DNA of 41,259 nucleotides from Flavobacteriaceae bacterium (GTDB lineage Bacteria; Bacteroidota; Bacteroidia; Flavobacteriales; Flavobacteriaceae): NCBI GenBank assembly GCA_017851655.1, contig JAFMMH010000011.1, positions 1 to 41,259 of the forward strand, read 5' to 3'. Shown piece by piece: positions 28,529 to 38,400 of this stretch (position 1 is its first letter; each line of letters starts with the position of its first letter). The notes under the pieces were generated by a model. It saw only the letters and a program-made list of their open reading frames with translations, ran no database searches and was not told where the DNA came from. The position numbers and the translations under genes were made by a program.

Positions 28529-29101
28529 ATGACAATCGAAATATTAACAGAAAGAACAAGAGTCAGATTAATTAAATTATCGGATTTAAATTCAATTCAT
28601 AAACTACATTCACTACCTGAAACTGATGAATATAATACGCTAGGAATACCAAAAAGTGTTGAGGAAACTAAGTCTATTATTGAACCCTGGATTACAGAAA
28701 ATGAAAAGGAAAACATTCGAAATTACACTTTCGCTATTGAATCTAATTTGAATAATGATTTCATAGGGTTATTTGGATTAAAACTCGGACATAAAAAATA
28801 TAAAAGAGGTGAGGTTTGGTATAAAATACATTCTGCCTATTGGAATAAAGGAATTGCAACAGAAGTCCTAACGAGAATGATTAATTACGGATTTGATGAA
28901 TTAAATCTGCACAGAATTCAAGCAGGGGTTGCTCTAGGAAATATTGGCTCAATAAAAGTTCTAGAGAAAGTAGGTTTTATTAGAGAAGGAAGAGGACGAC
29001 AAATATTACCTCTGAAATCAGGTTGGTCGGATAATTATGAATTCTCTATTCTTGAAACAGATGAAAGAAAACTAAGTACAACAAAACCTAAACTGCATTA
29101 A
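28529..29101 (+). CDS. GNAT family N-acetyltransferase (RimJ/RimL-like)
   Basis: TERTRVRLIKLSDLNSI..., WNKGIATEVLTRMINYGFDELNLHRIQAGVALGNIGSIKVLEKVGFIREGRGRQ. Confidence 0.92.
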   Translation: MTIEILTERTRVRLIKLSDLNSIHKLHSLPETDEYNTLGIPKSVEETKSIIEPWITENEKENIRNYTFAIESNLNNDFIGLFGLKLGHKKYKRGEVWYKIHSAYWNKGIATEVLTRMINYGFDELNLHRIQAGVALGNIGSIKVLEKVGFIREGRGRQILPLKSGWSDNYEFSILETDERKLSTTKPKLH

Positions 29102-29127
29102 AACGCAGTTTAGCCTGAACGTTATGA
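29076..29127 (+). repeat. attC-like dyad element 2 (after GNAT)
   Basis: GTACAAC box; 9-bp perfect stem CTAAACTGC-attaaaac-GCAGTTTAG (29088-29113); ending GAACGTTATGA. Confidence 0.6.
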
Positions 29128-29312
29128 GCAATATAAAGAAACGATACAACGGAATGACACAAAAAGGAGAACCATTGAATTTTGCCACGTCTTGACAACT
29201 AAAAATATCTGAAAAGAAAATTTATTTATTTGGATGGAGACCAGCGACCATTAAAAAAACGGGGCGAGACCGAAAAGCCATACGAGTAGGACATTATAAA
29301 CAAATAAAAATT

Positions 29313-29684
29313 ATGAATTGGTATTTAAAAGTTTTAAAACAGTACGCTGATTTCAGCGGAAGAGCAAGGAGAAAAGAATATTGGATGTTTGTTTTATTCA
29401 ATATGATTTTTGCGATTGTTGCAGCAATTTTAGATAACGTTTTAGGAATTGCAATGGAAGGAACTGGATATGGTCCATTATACGGAATTTATGCACTTGC
29501 TGTGCTAATTCCAGGATTAGCTGTTGCTGTAAGACGACTTCACGATGTTGGAAAGAGTGGTTGGATGATTTTAATTACTTTAATTCCATTAATTGGAGCG
29601 ATTTGGCTTTTAGTTCTTTTGGTGACAGACAGCAATCTCGGAGAAAATCAATACGGTCAAAATCCAAAGGAAGCGACAGTCTGA
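29313..29684 (+). CDS. DUF805 domain-containing membrane protein
   Basis: YLKVLKQYADFSGRARRKEYWMFVLFN...AVRRLHDVGKSGWMILITLIPLIGAIWLLVLLVTDSNLGENQYGQNPK. Confidence 0.95.
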   Translation: MNWYLKVLKQYADFSGRARRKEYWMFVLFNMIFAIVAAILDNVLGIAMEGTGYGPLYGIYALAVLIPGLAVAVRRLHDVGKSGWMILITLIPLIGAIWLLVLLVTDSNLGENQYGQNPKEATV

Positions 29685-29697
29685 AACCAAAACAAGT

Positions 29698-29816
29698 CCA
29701 TAACATTGGCTATACGTAATGCGGGAGAAAGTAGTGATTACATTAAATTATTTTTAAGGCAGACGGACAGCTAAGTGCCTTGAAATCCTGCACTACCCTA
29801 GCCCAGAACGTTGTGT
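29698..29816 (+). repeat. attC-like dyad element 3 (after DUF805)
   Basis: CCATAAC...GTTGTGT outer boxes; GGCTATACGTAATGCGGGA (29708-29726) pairs with TCCTGCACTACCCTAGCC (29786-29803); internal AAGGCA/TGCCTT stem. Confidence 0.65.
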
Positions 29817-29855
29817 GCAACTAAAAAATACAAACAAAAAATAAACTTTTATACT

Positions 29856-30221
29856 ATGGAAAATCCTGTGCAATGGTTGGAGATTGCCACCACAGATCTC
29901 GAGAGAGCTAAAGACTTTTACGCGAAAGTATTTGAACTAGAATTTCAATTCATTGAAATGCCAGATAGTAAAATGTATATGTTTGGCGAACCAGACAAAG
30001 TAGGTTCCGCTGGCTGTTTGGTAAAAGCAGAAGGAAGTAACCCGAGCGAGAAGGGAACTGTCATTTACTTTTCTTGTGAAGACGTTGCGTCACAATTAAA
30101 ACTTGTAGAATCGGCAGGAGGTAAATTAATTGTACCCAAAACGGACATTGGTGAATTTGGTTTTTTTGCTCATATTACTGATACTGAAGGAAACCGAATT
30201 GGACTGCATTCAAATAAGTAG
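29856..30221 (+). CDS. VOC (glyoxalase/bleomycin resistance-like) family protein
   Basis: NPVQWLEIATTDLERAKDFYAKVFELEF...GFFAHITDTEGNRIGLHS; the supplied ORF begins at a TTG inside the attC-like element, so ATG 29856 is preferred. Confidence 0.92.
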   Translation: MENPVQWLEIATTDLERAKDFYAKVFELEFQFIEMPDSKMYMFGEPDKVGSAGCLVKAEGSNPSEKGTVIYFSCEDVASQLKLVESAGGKLIVPKTDIGEFGFFAHITDTEGNRIGLHSNK

Positions 30222-30720
30222 AAGCCCAAATTAAATAATAAGTACATAAGAATGTGTGTTAGAATTAACGTTTTATGTGGTTTGAAACGTTTGTAAGCCT
30301 TAGGTCAAAATACATTATTACCATGGACTTTTAGGACTTGAAAAACTCAACAATTCGTTTATCTATTATTCATTGGTAATGATAATAATTGTGGTTGCTT
30401 TGGCGAGCTTATCACAATGACCCCTTTATCCTCAATTAAATAAAATCTGACCCCGATGGGTATTATTGGATCTACCATTCCATCGTCATCAAATCAAAAT
30501 GGGATGAGAATATAATGGATAGTCTAAAGGTTCACTTTAAGCCATAATTCCAAAAAAAGATTTCGGTTCTAAAAGGATAGGTGAAATAGTAAGCTGTTGA
30601 AAATGAAAAATATTCCTGCTTCTCTATTTTTAAAATATTTAAAAGCTAAAAAATATTCACAGTTTTGTACATTAGTTTGAATAGATCAAACAATTAGAAT
30701 CAATCAAATAAATATCTAAA

Positions 30721-31437
30721 ATGGAAACCGAAAAAGACTCGTTGGATTCGTATTTAGAAAATCATTATATCCACAGAAGCAATTGGTTACGAGCTGCAGT
30801 ACTGGGTGCCAATGATGGTATTTTATCAACGGCAAGTTTAGCCATAGGTGTTGCCGCAGCAAGTGAATTTAGAGATACTCTTGTTTTAGCTACGCTAGCG
30901 GGAATGGTAGCTGGTGCCTTATCTATGGCAGCTGGTGAATATGTTTCTGTTAGTTCACAGACAGATATTGAGAATGCAGATATTGAAAGGGAAAAGAAAG
31001 AATTAGAGGAAATGCCAGAAATAGAATTACATCGCCTTGCTGAAATCTATGAAAAAAGAGGTTTGAAAAAAGAAACAGCGCTAACTGTTGCTCAAGAGCT
31101 ATCAGCACATGATGTATTGGGTGCACACATCAGAGACGAATTAGGTATTAATGAAATCAGCCAAGCCAAGCCATTACAGGCTGCATTTGCATCAGGAGCA
31201 GCATTTACTGTTGGTGGATTACTCCCTTTTTTGGTAACACTCTTTATCCCTATGAAGAATATGGAATTTTCACTTTACGGTTCTGCAGTAGTTTTTCTTA
31301 TTATTTTAGGAGCTATGGCAGCAAAAGCTGGAGGCTCTAGTGTACTGAAAGCAGTAATGCGAATTACCTTTTGGGGAACTGTTGCCATGGGATTAACAGC
31401 ACTAACGGGTTCACTTTTTAATGTGGTTATTGGATAA
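30721..31437 (+). CDS. VIT1/CCC1 family iron/manganese transporter-like protein
   Basis: WLRAAVLGANDGILSTASLAIGVAAA, AGMVAGALSMAAGEYVSVSSQTDIE. Confidence 0.94.
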   Translation: METEKDSLDSYLENHYIHRSNWLRAAVLGANDGILSTASLAIGVAAASEFRDTLVLATLAGMVAGALSMAAGEYVSVSSQTDIENADIEREKKELEEMPEIELHRLAEIYEKRGLKKETALTVAQELSAHDVLGAHIRDELGINEISQAKPLQAAFASGAAFTVGGLLPFLVTLFIPMKNMEFSLYGSAVVFLIILGAMAAKAGGSSVLKAVMRITFWGTVAMGLTALTGSLFNVVIG

Positions 31438-31466
31438 AAATTAATTCAGAAAATAAAAACCTAGCA

Positions 31467-31961
31467 ATGAAAGAAACAAAGTCAAAAAGCGGATTATTAA
31501 TCCTAATGATTTTAATAGTGGTAGTCATTTGGATTTTATCTTCCTTTCTAATCATTTTTGGGTTAGATAACTGGTCAGATCGTGGAACTTTTGGAGATTT
31601 ATTTGGAGCAGTAAATGCACTCTTTTCCGGATTGGCTTTCGCTGGATTAATCTATACCATAGTTCTACAAAAACAAGACTTAGAACTTCAAAGAAAAGAA
31701 ATAGCACTAAATAGAACAGAATTAAAAAAAACTTCCAAAGCCCAACAACACTCTGAAAAAGCATTGATAGAGCAAGTTGAGCAAATGAAGATTGCGTCAA
31801 AATTGAATGCGCTAAAAACACTAATTGACTATTACAATATCCAAATTTCAAACCCTAATAATTCTGAAGAGATTATAGCAAAAGCTAAAGAAAAGAGAAA
31901 GGCTACCATACAAGAGATAGATCTTCTGATCGACAGAATCGGTGATGATGAATTGGAATAA
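31467..31961 (+). CDS. Hypothetical two-TM, coiled-coil membrane protein
   Basis: Two N-terminal hydrophobic segments then a long charged helix (QKQDLELQRKEIALNRTELKKTSKAQQHSEKAL). Confidence 0.65.
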   Translation: MKETKSKSGLLILMILIVVVIWILSSFLIIFGLDNWSDRGTFGDLFGAVNALFSGLAFAGLIYTIVLQKQDLELQRKEIALNRTELKKTSKAQQHSEKALIEQVEQMKIASKLNALKTLIDYYNIQISNPNNSEEIIAKAKEKRKATIQEIDLLIDRIGDDELE

Positions 31962-32198
31962 AAAAATAGTTTTATTCGTAATCTACAAAGCGAACTGTTT
32001 TATCACCTCTTGTCTTCCTTTTTGTTTTTAGGGGTTTTTAGTTCAATAATATTAAGATGTTGCATGCCTTTTTTATTAACCCTCACTAACTCATATCAGC
32101 ACAATTTAAATTCCAAAAAGAACAGATCATAAAAGCCCCTAAAATCCTTTTCTCAACAAAATTTTCGATGCATTTATTGTATTTTTGAGAAAAAAAGA

Positions 32199-32570
32199 AT
32201 GCCCTCTAAACTATTTGCGATTTTAAAGTTAAAATGCCCTCAATGCAGAAAGGGAAATCTTTTAGTTGGAAATCCGTATCAACTAAGGAATTTCAATAAA
32301 GTGAATGACTATTGTCCTCATTGTAAGTTGCATTTTAAAATTGAACCTAGTTTTTTTTACGGTTCGATGTATGTTTCCTATGGTTTAGGAGTTGGCATTA
32401 GTATTGCAATCTATATACTCCTTTTACTCTTTGGACTTGCACAAGGAATGATTCGTAATTTTATCATCATTTCGATTAGTCTCATACTTCTTATGCCCTA
32501 TATCAATGCTTTGTCCAAAGTTATTTGGGCCAATTTATTCTTTAAATACAAACCAAATAGTGACAACTAA
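32199..32570 (+). CDS. DUF983 family protein
   Basis: LKLKCPQCRKGNLLVG...CPHCKLHFKIEPSFFYGSMYVSY with two CxxC motifs and a TM domain. Confidence 0.88.
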   Translation: MPSKLFAILKLKCPQCRKGNLLVGNPYQLRNFNKVNDYCPHCKLHFKIEPSFFYGSMYVSYGLGVGISIAIYILLLLFGLAQGMIRNFIIISISLILLMPYINALSKVIWANLFFKYKPNSDN

Positions 32571-32581
32571 TTCATTATTAC

Positions 32582-34054
32582 ATGCATCCAGATAATCAAA
32601 ATAGGAGTAATCAATCCGATACACTTCCGTTCCTTGAGGCCAAAGAAGTTGTAGCAAAGTTATTACACAAACATCTGGAGAAGAGTCAGAGGAGAAGTCA
32701 CAAAGTACTGCAACAAGAAAGCCCAGAATTAATAGCTGATATTTTAAAACTCGAAACTGTATTTGATCATGGATTTCAAAACCTTTTCGAGCTTGAATCT
32801 TTTATTGACAATTATCTTAAGCACACCAATAGACTCAATAATCCTCGTTATATGGGGCATCAGGTAGCAGTTCCACAAGACCTTTCTGGAATTCCAGACT
32901 GGATTCATGGAACTATAAATAATCCCAGCTCACTTTACGAGATGGGGCCTGCTGGTGCTACTTTGGAAGCATTTATGATCAATTGGATGCTAAATAAATT
33001 GGGTTGGTTTAAAGGAACTAATTTATGTGATTTTAATACTCATCAAAAAAATGGAAGTGGCGTATTGACTCATGGCGGATCTATTGCTAACCTAACTGCA
33101 TTATCTGCAGCTAGAGCTGCTATAGCTCCTGAAGCTTGGACCGAAGGAAATCCCAGTGACCTAGTCGTTATGGGTCCTGTTACTGCTCACTATTCCATTG
33201 CAAGAGCTCTCTCCATTATGGGAATGGGAAAAAATGCCTTTGTTCCCGTAGCTGTAGATGAGAACGAAGTCATCATTACAGCGCATTTAGAAAAAGTTTT
33301 TCAAAAAGTTAAAAGTCAAAACAAAAGAGTTATGGCTGTTGTAGCAAATGCTTGCGCTACCTCAACAGGACTTTTTGATCCCCTCGAAGAAATGGCCGTT
33401 TTTTGTGAAAAATACGGATTGTGGTTTCATGTAGATGGTGCTCACGGTGCTGTAGCTCTGCTCTCTGAGAATGAAAAAATTAAAGTTTCTGGAATAGAAA
33501 GAGCAGATTCTATTATATGGGATGCGCATAAAATGCTTCAAGTTCCCGCTTTGTGCACTGCTGTACTTTTCAAAGACCAACATCATCAATGGAATAATTT
33601 TCGTCAGAAAGGAAGCTATGTTTTTCATGAAGACGATGTGATCGGAATGGATTCTATGCCATATACCGTAGAGTGTACCAAATCTGCATTGGGAACCAAA
33701 TTGTTTTGGAGTTTTGCTTTAAAAGGGGAAGATGCAATAACTCAGTTTGTAGAAAATAGTTTTAATAAAGCAAAAGAACTTTATCACTATCTCAATTCTT
33801 TAGAGGACTTCTACTGCCCCTACCCTCCAGAATCCAATATCCTATGCTTTCAATTTAAACCTAATGAGCTAAGTGATCAAGATCAGTTAGTGATTCGCTA
33901 CCAATTAATTGAAAGTGGTGCCTTTTACATTACCTCTTGTGAGGTGAAAGGAAAAAGATATTTAAGGACGGTCCTTATGAATCCTCAAACAAATCGAGAA
34001 GATTATATTGCCTTGGCTGAAGCCATTACAAAAATAGGAACAGAACTACAGTGA
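32582..34054 (+). CDS. Pyridoxal phosphate-dependent decarboxylase (aspartate/2,4-diaminobutyrate decarboxylase-like)
   Basis: GVLTHGGSIANLTALSAAR, WFHVDGAHGAVALLS, SIIWDAHKMLQVP (PLP Lys). Confidence 0.92.
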   Translation: MHPDNQNRSNQSDTLPFLEAKEVVAKLLHKHLEKSQRRSHKVLQQESPELIADILKLETVFDHGFQNLFELESFIDNYLKHTNRLNNPRYMGHQVAVPQDLSGIPDWIHGTINNPSSLYEMGPAGATLEAFMINWMLNKLGWFKGTNLCDFNTHQKNGSGVLTHGGSIANLTALSAARAAIAPEAWTEGNPSDLVVMGPVTAHYSIARALSIMGMGKNAFVPVAVDENEVIITAHLEKVFQKVKSQNKRVMAVVANACATSTGLFDPLEEMAVFCEKYGLWFHVDGAHGAVALLSENEKIKVSGIERADSIIWDAHKMLQVPALCTAVLFKDQHHQWNNFRQKGSYVFHEDDVIGMDSMPYTVECTKSALGTKLFWSFALKGEDAITQFVENSFNKAKELYHYLNSLEDFYCPYPPESNILCFQFKPNELSDQDQLVIRYQLIESGAFYITSCEVKGKRYLRTVLMNPQTNREDYIALAEAITKIGTELQ

Positions 34055-34142
34055 AACTATTTTAGAAAATCGAGATTACATCCTAACTGAAAAAAAACTT
34101 AGTTTCTTTAAATAGCTTAATTTTACCCAAAATCCCAGTGAA

Positions 34143-35393
34143 ATGAATATATCCAATTTAAAATCCTTATTGACTCAATTGCTTACAGAGAAAGGAATTT
34201 CTCCTTTTTGGTCTGAAAATTTGGCATTAATTTTATTATTAATCCTGTTTCTATTCGTTGGATATGTTTTGTTTTGGATCACACGTAAAATCATTTTAAA
34301 CTTTTTTGTTCAAATAGCAGGGAAAACAAAATCTCATTTTGATGACTTTTTGATTAAAAACAGAGTACCAAAAATACTCTCCTATCTTCCTGTGTTATTT
34401 TTATTTTATGAGAGTATCCCAAAACTTTTCATAAGCTTTGAAATGGGCCTCTCAAGTCTCATAAAAAATATTCTTGAAGCACTTCTTATAATACTCATTA
34501 TTGCTCTGATACGTGCTGCATTAAAAACAGTAAATGATTTTTTAAAAACGGTTCCTTCATTTAAAGACAAGCCCTTGGACAGCTACCTTCAGGTCTTTAT
34601 GATCTTTCTCTGGTTTATTGGGGGGATTTTAATCCTGTCTGTATTGACAGGAAAGGATATTGGAGCTTTCTTAACAACATTAGGAGCACTTTCAGCAGTT
34701 TTACTGTTTGTGTTTAAAGATACCATTCTAGGTTTTGTGGCGAGTGTTCAGATCACTGTAAACGATACAGTACGGATCGGAGATTGGATCAGTATGCCAA
34801 ACAGTAACGCTGATGGTGATGTAATCTCCATTAGCCTTTCTACTGTTCAAGTTCAAAACTTTGACAAAACCATTACTTCTATTCCTACCTATAAATTAAT
34901 TTCAGATTCCTTTATCAATTGGAGGGGAATGAGCGAATCTCCAGGGAGAAGAATCAAACGCTCCATTTTAATCAAAATAAGTAGTATTCGATTTTTAGAG
35001 CCAAAAGAGATTGATGCCCTTATGAAAATTGATCGAATTGCCCCGTTTATAGAAAAACGAAAAAAAGAGATTGAAGAAGCAAATATAAAAGATCAAACAG
35101 ATAAAAGTATGCTCATAAACGGCAGAAACTTTACAAACCTTGGATTATTTCGACATTATACGGAAAACTACCTAAACTCAAATCCTAATATCAATAAAGA
35201 AATGACCTCCATGTGCCGTCAACTGACTCCTACATCTCAGGGAATTCCTTTGGAAATTTATGCCTTCTCTTCTGATAAAGATTGGCAAAACTATGAGGCC
35301 ATTTCAGCAGATATTTTTGACCATTTGTTAGCTGCAATTCCATATTTTAATTTGGAATGTTTTGAACTCACACCCACAATTTATTCCTCCTAA
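34143..35393 (+). CDS. Mechanosensitive ion channel family protein (MscS/YbdG-like)
   Basis: GALSAVLLFVFKDTILGFVASVQITVNDTVRIGDWISMP. Confidence 0.92.
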   Translation: MNISNLKSLLTQLLTEKGISPFWSENLALILLLILFLFVGYVLFWITRKIILNFFVQIAGKTKSHFDDFLIKNRVPKILSYLPVLFLFYESIPKLFISFEMGLSSLIKNILEALLIILIIALIRAALKTVNDFLKTVPSFKDKPLDSYLQVFMIFLWFIGGILILSVLTGKDIGAFLTTLGALSAVLLFVFKDTILGFVASVQITVNDTVRIGDWISMPNSNADGDVISISLSTVQVQNFDKTITSIPTYKLISDSFINWRGMSESPGRRIKRSILIKISSIRFLEPKEIDALMKIDRIAPFIEKRKKEIEEANIKDQTDKSMLINGRNFTNLGLFRHYTENYLNSNPNINKEMTSMCRQLTPTSQGIPLEIYAFSSDKDWQNYEAISADIFDHLLAAIPYFNLECFELTPTIYSS

Positions 35394-35422
35394 AAAAAAG
35401 ACCGCTCATGGCGGTCTTTTTT
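35393..35422. terminator. Bidirectional Rho-independent terminator between mscS-like and VPS10 genes
   Basis: AAAAAAAAGACCGC-TCATG-GCGGTCTTTTTT. Confidence 0.88.
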
Positions 35423-35442
35423 AATTGTAGTTTCAATTGGAT

Positions 35443-38400
35443 TTATTCTCCATTTATATAAGGTGCACCTGCCTGTTTTAATGCTTTTTCAATAGCAGGA
35501 ATACTAACTTTAGACAATTGATCTACTGCCATATTTGCCTTAGCAAATAAGCTTTTAGACGTTGCCAAACTTTTCTTATGAACAGCTGTTGGACCGTACG
35601 AATTTTCCATTCCATTAAATGCATTGTACAGAAAACCTTGGACTCCTGAAGGATTTCTTTCTCCAATCTCATCCCTTGAAGCGCTTCCGTTTAACATTTG
35701 CTCGATACGATATATATCCATTTTCATTTGTGCTAATTGCGGTTCTATCGTTCCGGGAGTAGCCCCTGAACGCGCTAGCGCTTTGACAAATGCTGCATGC
35801 TTCTTCTTACTTTGTGAAAAGGCGTCCTGCATTGCACTAACCTCCTTAAGAAATTCTGTAAGTTCTTCACGAAAAGCATTATAATCCTCATAAGATGCTC
35901 CTTTTAGTACACCATTTCTAATCGCTTTAACATCAAATGAAATGGGACCATCAAGAGCAGTAACTTGACCGCCTTTTTCAAGATGCAAGCTAGCTTTATA
36001 AGTTCCTGGAGTTACTAAAGCACCACCTCCCCTTCTTGATCTTCCACTCAAAGAAATTGGAAAAGGATTGAAATGTTCAAGATTCCAGGCTATACGGTGA
36101 CTTCCTTTAGAGGCTTTTTGCTTTACTTTATTAATAATATTACCCTCTTGATCCGTTATTGTTAAAAGAATCTGGGCAGCCTCTTCTTGACCTTCTTGAT
36201 CTAATGCATCCCAACCTGGGAATGGAACATTTTTATTTGCCTTATTGAGATCTTTCTCCTTTTTTTGACGCAGTGATTTTTGAGTTGTAAAATCATTGGA
36301 AAGATGATATGTAAATACCGCACCATATTCTGGATTCTTAGCGAAATAATAATCTGCCCCAGTATTTCCGATATTACTTCTGGGAACAAACCATTTGGCT
36401 GGTCTCGGTTCAAAAAGTTTGCCTTCCTTACTTAAATTTTGATCTGTAAATTCTCTTAGTGCACTGTAATCATCTAAGACAAAAAAACCACGACCGAAGG
36501 AAGCAGCAACTAAATCATTCTCGCGTTTTTGAATAGTCAAGTCTCTGAATGAAATCGTAGGTGTGCCAGGTAGTTTTTGCCATGAGCTCCCTCCATTTAA
36601 CGAAGTATAAACTCCGTATTCAGTTGCAGCAAAAAGCAAGTTTTTTTCTACTGGGTCTTGTACCATTCGCCATACGATAGTTCGTTCAGGAATGTTAGAA
36701 CTAATCGAAGTCCATGTCATCCCTTTGTCAGTACTCTTGTATAGATAAGGGTCAAAGTCCCCTTCTTTATGATTGTCTAAAGCAACATATACGGTATTAA
36801 CATCATGTAAATCAGCTTTGATGTCGTTTACGAAAGCACGCTCAGGAAGGCCTAATGAAGTAACAGGGATTTTTCTCCAACTCTGCCCTCCGTTTTCAGT
36901 AACTTGAATAAAACCATCATCGGTTCCGGCATACAATAATCCTTCTTGGATTGGCGACTCTGCCAAAGAAGTAATGGTATTGTAGTTAGACATCGCTCCA
37001 ACATCCCAAGCATTGTCCCATCCCTGCTGGCGTCCCATTATGGGAAGTGTTATTCTATCTTCAGTTCGAGTCAAATCACCAGAAATGACTTCCCAATCAT
37101 CTCCTCTAGTTTCAGATTTCCAAACTCGATAAGAGGCGAAATAGAGTCTTGCGGGATTATGAGGGCTAACTAAGATTGGTGCGTCCCAATTGAATCGCTC
37201 ATGAGGTTCTCCCTCAGCAGCTTGAGGTTGAACAGACACTTGCTCCCCAGTAGTCAAATCAACACGATGAAGTCCACCTTGCTGGGTTTCTGCATAAATA
37301 ATATCATTATAAACAGGATCTGTAGCAGATTGGTGTCCATCTGCAAATAGTGTTTTATACCAGTGTTTGTTCGCTATCCCTTCCCGTTCGTCTGTTGCAG
37401 AAGGTCCACCAGCAGAACCATTGTCTTGTGTGCCTCCAAAAATATGATAGAAAGGTTCCGCATTATTTACTGCAACTTTATAAAATTGTGTTAGAGGTAA
37501 ATTTTTAATGTATCTCCAGGTCTCTGCTAAGTCAAAACTTTCATATATACCAGCATCTGTTCCTAACATGATGTAGTCAGGATCGTCTTTTTTAAAGACT
37601 ATCGCATGATTGTCCGAATGCTTATCTTGTTCTTTAAGCTGAACAAAAGTCTTCCCACCGTCCCCTGAAGTGAGAACACGTACATTCATCAGATATAATC
37701 GATCGAATTCATGAGGGCTTGTGTACAGTTCCTGATAGTAATGAGGACCTGTTCCACCAGAAACGGTATCAGACATTTTTTTCCAAGAAGCACCTCTATT
37801 GTCAGAACGATAGACAGCACCTTTAGTTCGATCCAATTCAATAGCTGCATAAATGACATCGGGATTTTGTGAGGAAATTGCAATTCCTATTTTACCCATA
37901 TTAGATTTTGGCAAACCGTTTGTAAGTTTAGTCCAATTTTCACCACCGTCATCCGAACGATATATTGCTGTTCCAGGTCCACCTCCCATTAAGGCAGCGA
38001 CAGTTCTATGTCTGTCCCAAGTAGCAGCATAAAGAATATTCGGATTTCTAGGATCTATCATGATGTCTGTTACACCAGTCCATTGGTCATCTCCTAAAAC
38101 TTTTTTCCAATCTTTACCTCCATTAGTAGTTTTGTATAGTCCTCGCTGATCTCCTTTGTTCCACAAAGGTCCTTGAGCAGCAACCCATACAACATTAGAA
38201 TTATCAGGATGAATAATGATTTCAGAAATATGTTCTGATTTTTTCAACCCCATATTTTCCCATGTATTTCCACCATTTAGGCTTCGGTAAACACCATCAC
38301 CATAGGCTACATGTCGTCCTCCGACATTTTCTCCACTTCCAACCCAAACAATTTCTGGATTTGATGGGTCTAAGGCAATACAGCCCGTTGTGTAAGTCGG

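Noticed and set aside
35393-35422. Possible attC-like or regulatory dyad
   Set aside because: Short GC stem with A/T tracts on both sides between convergent genes; a plain bidirectional terminator explains it
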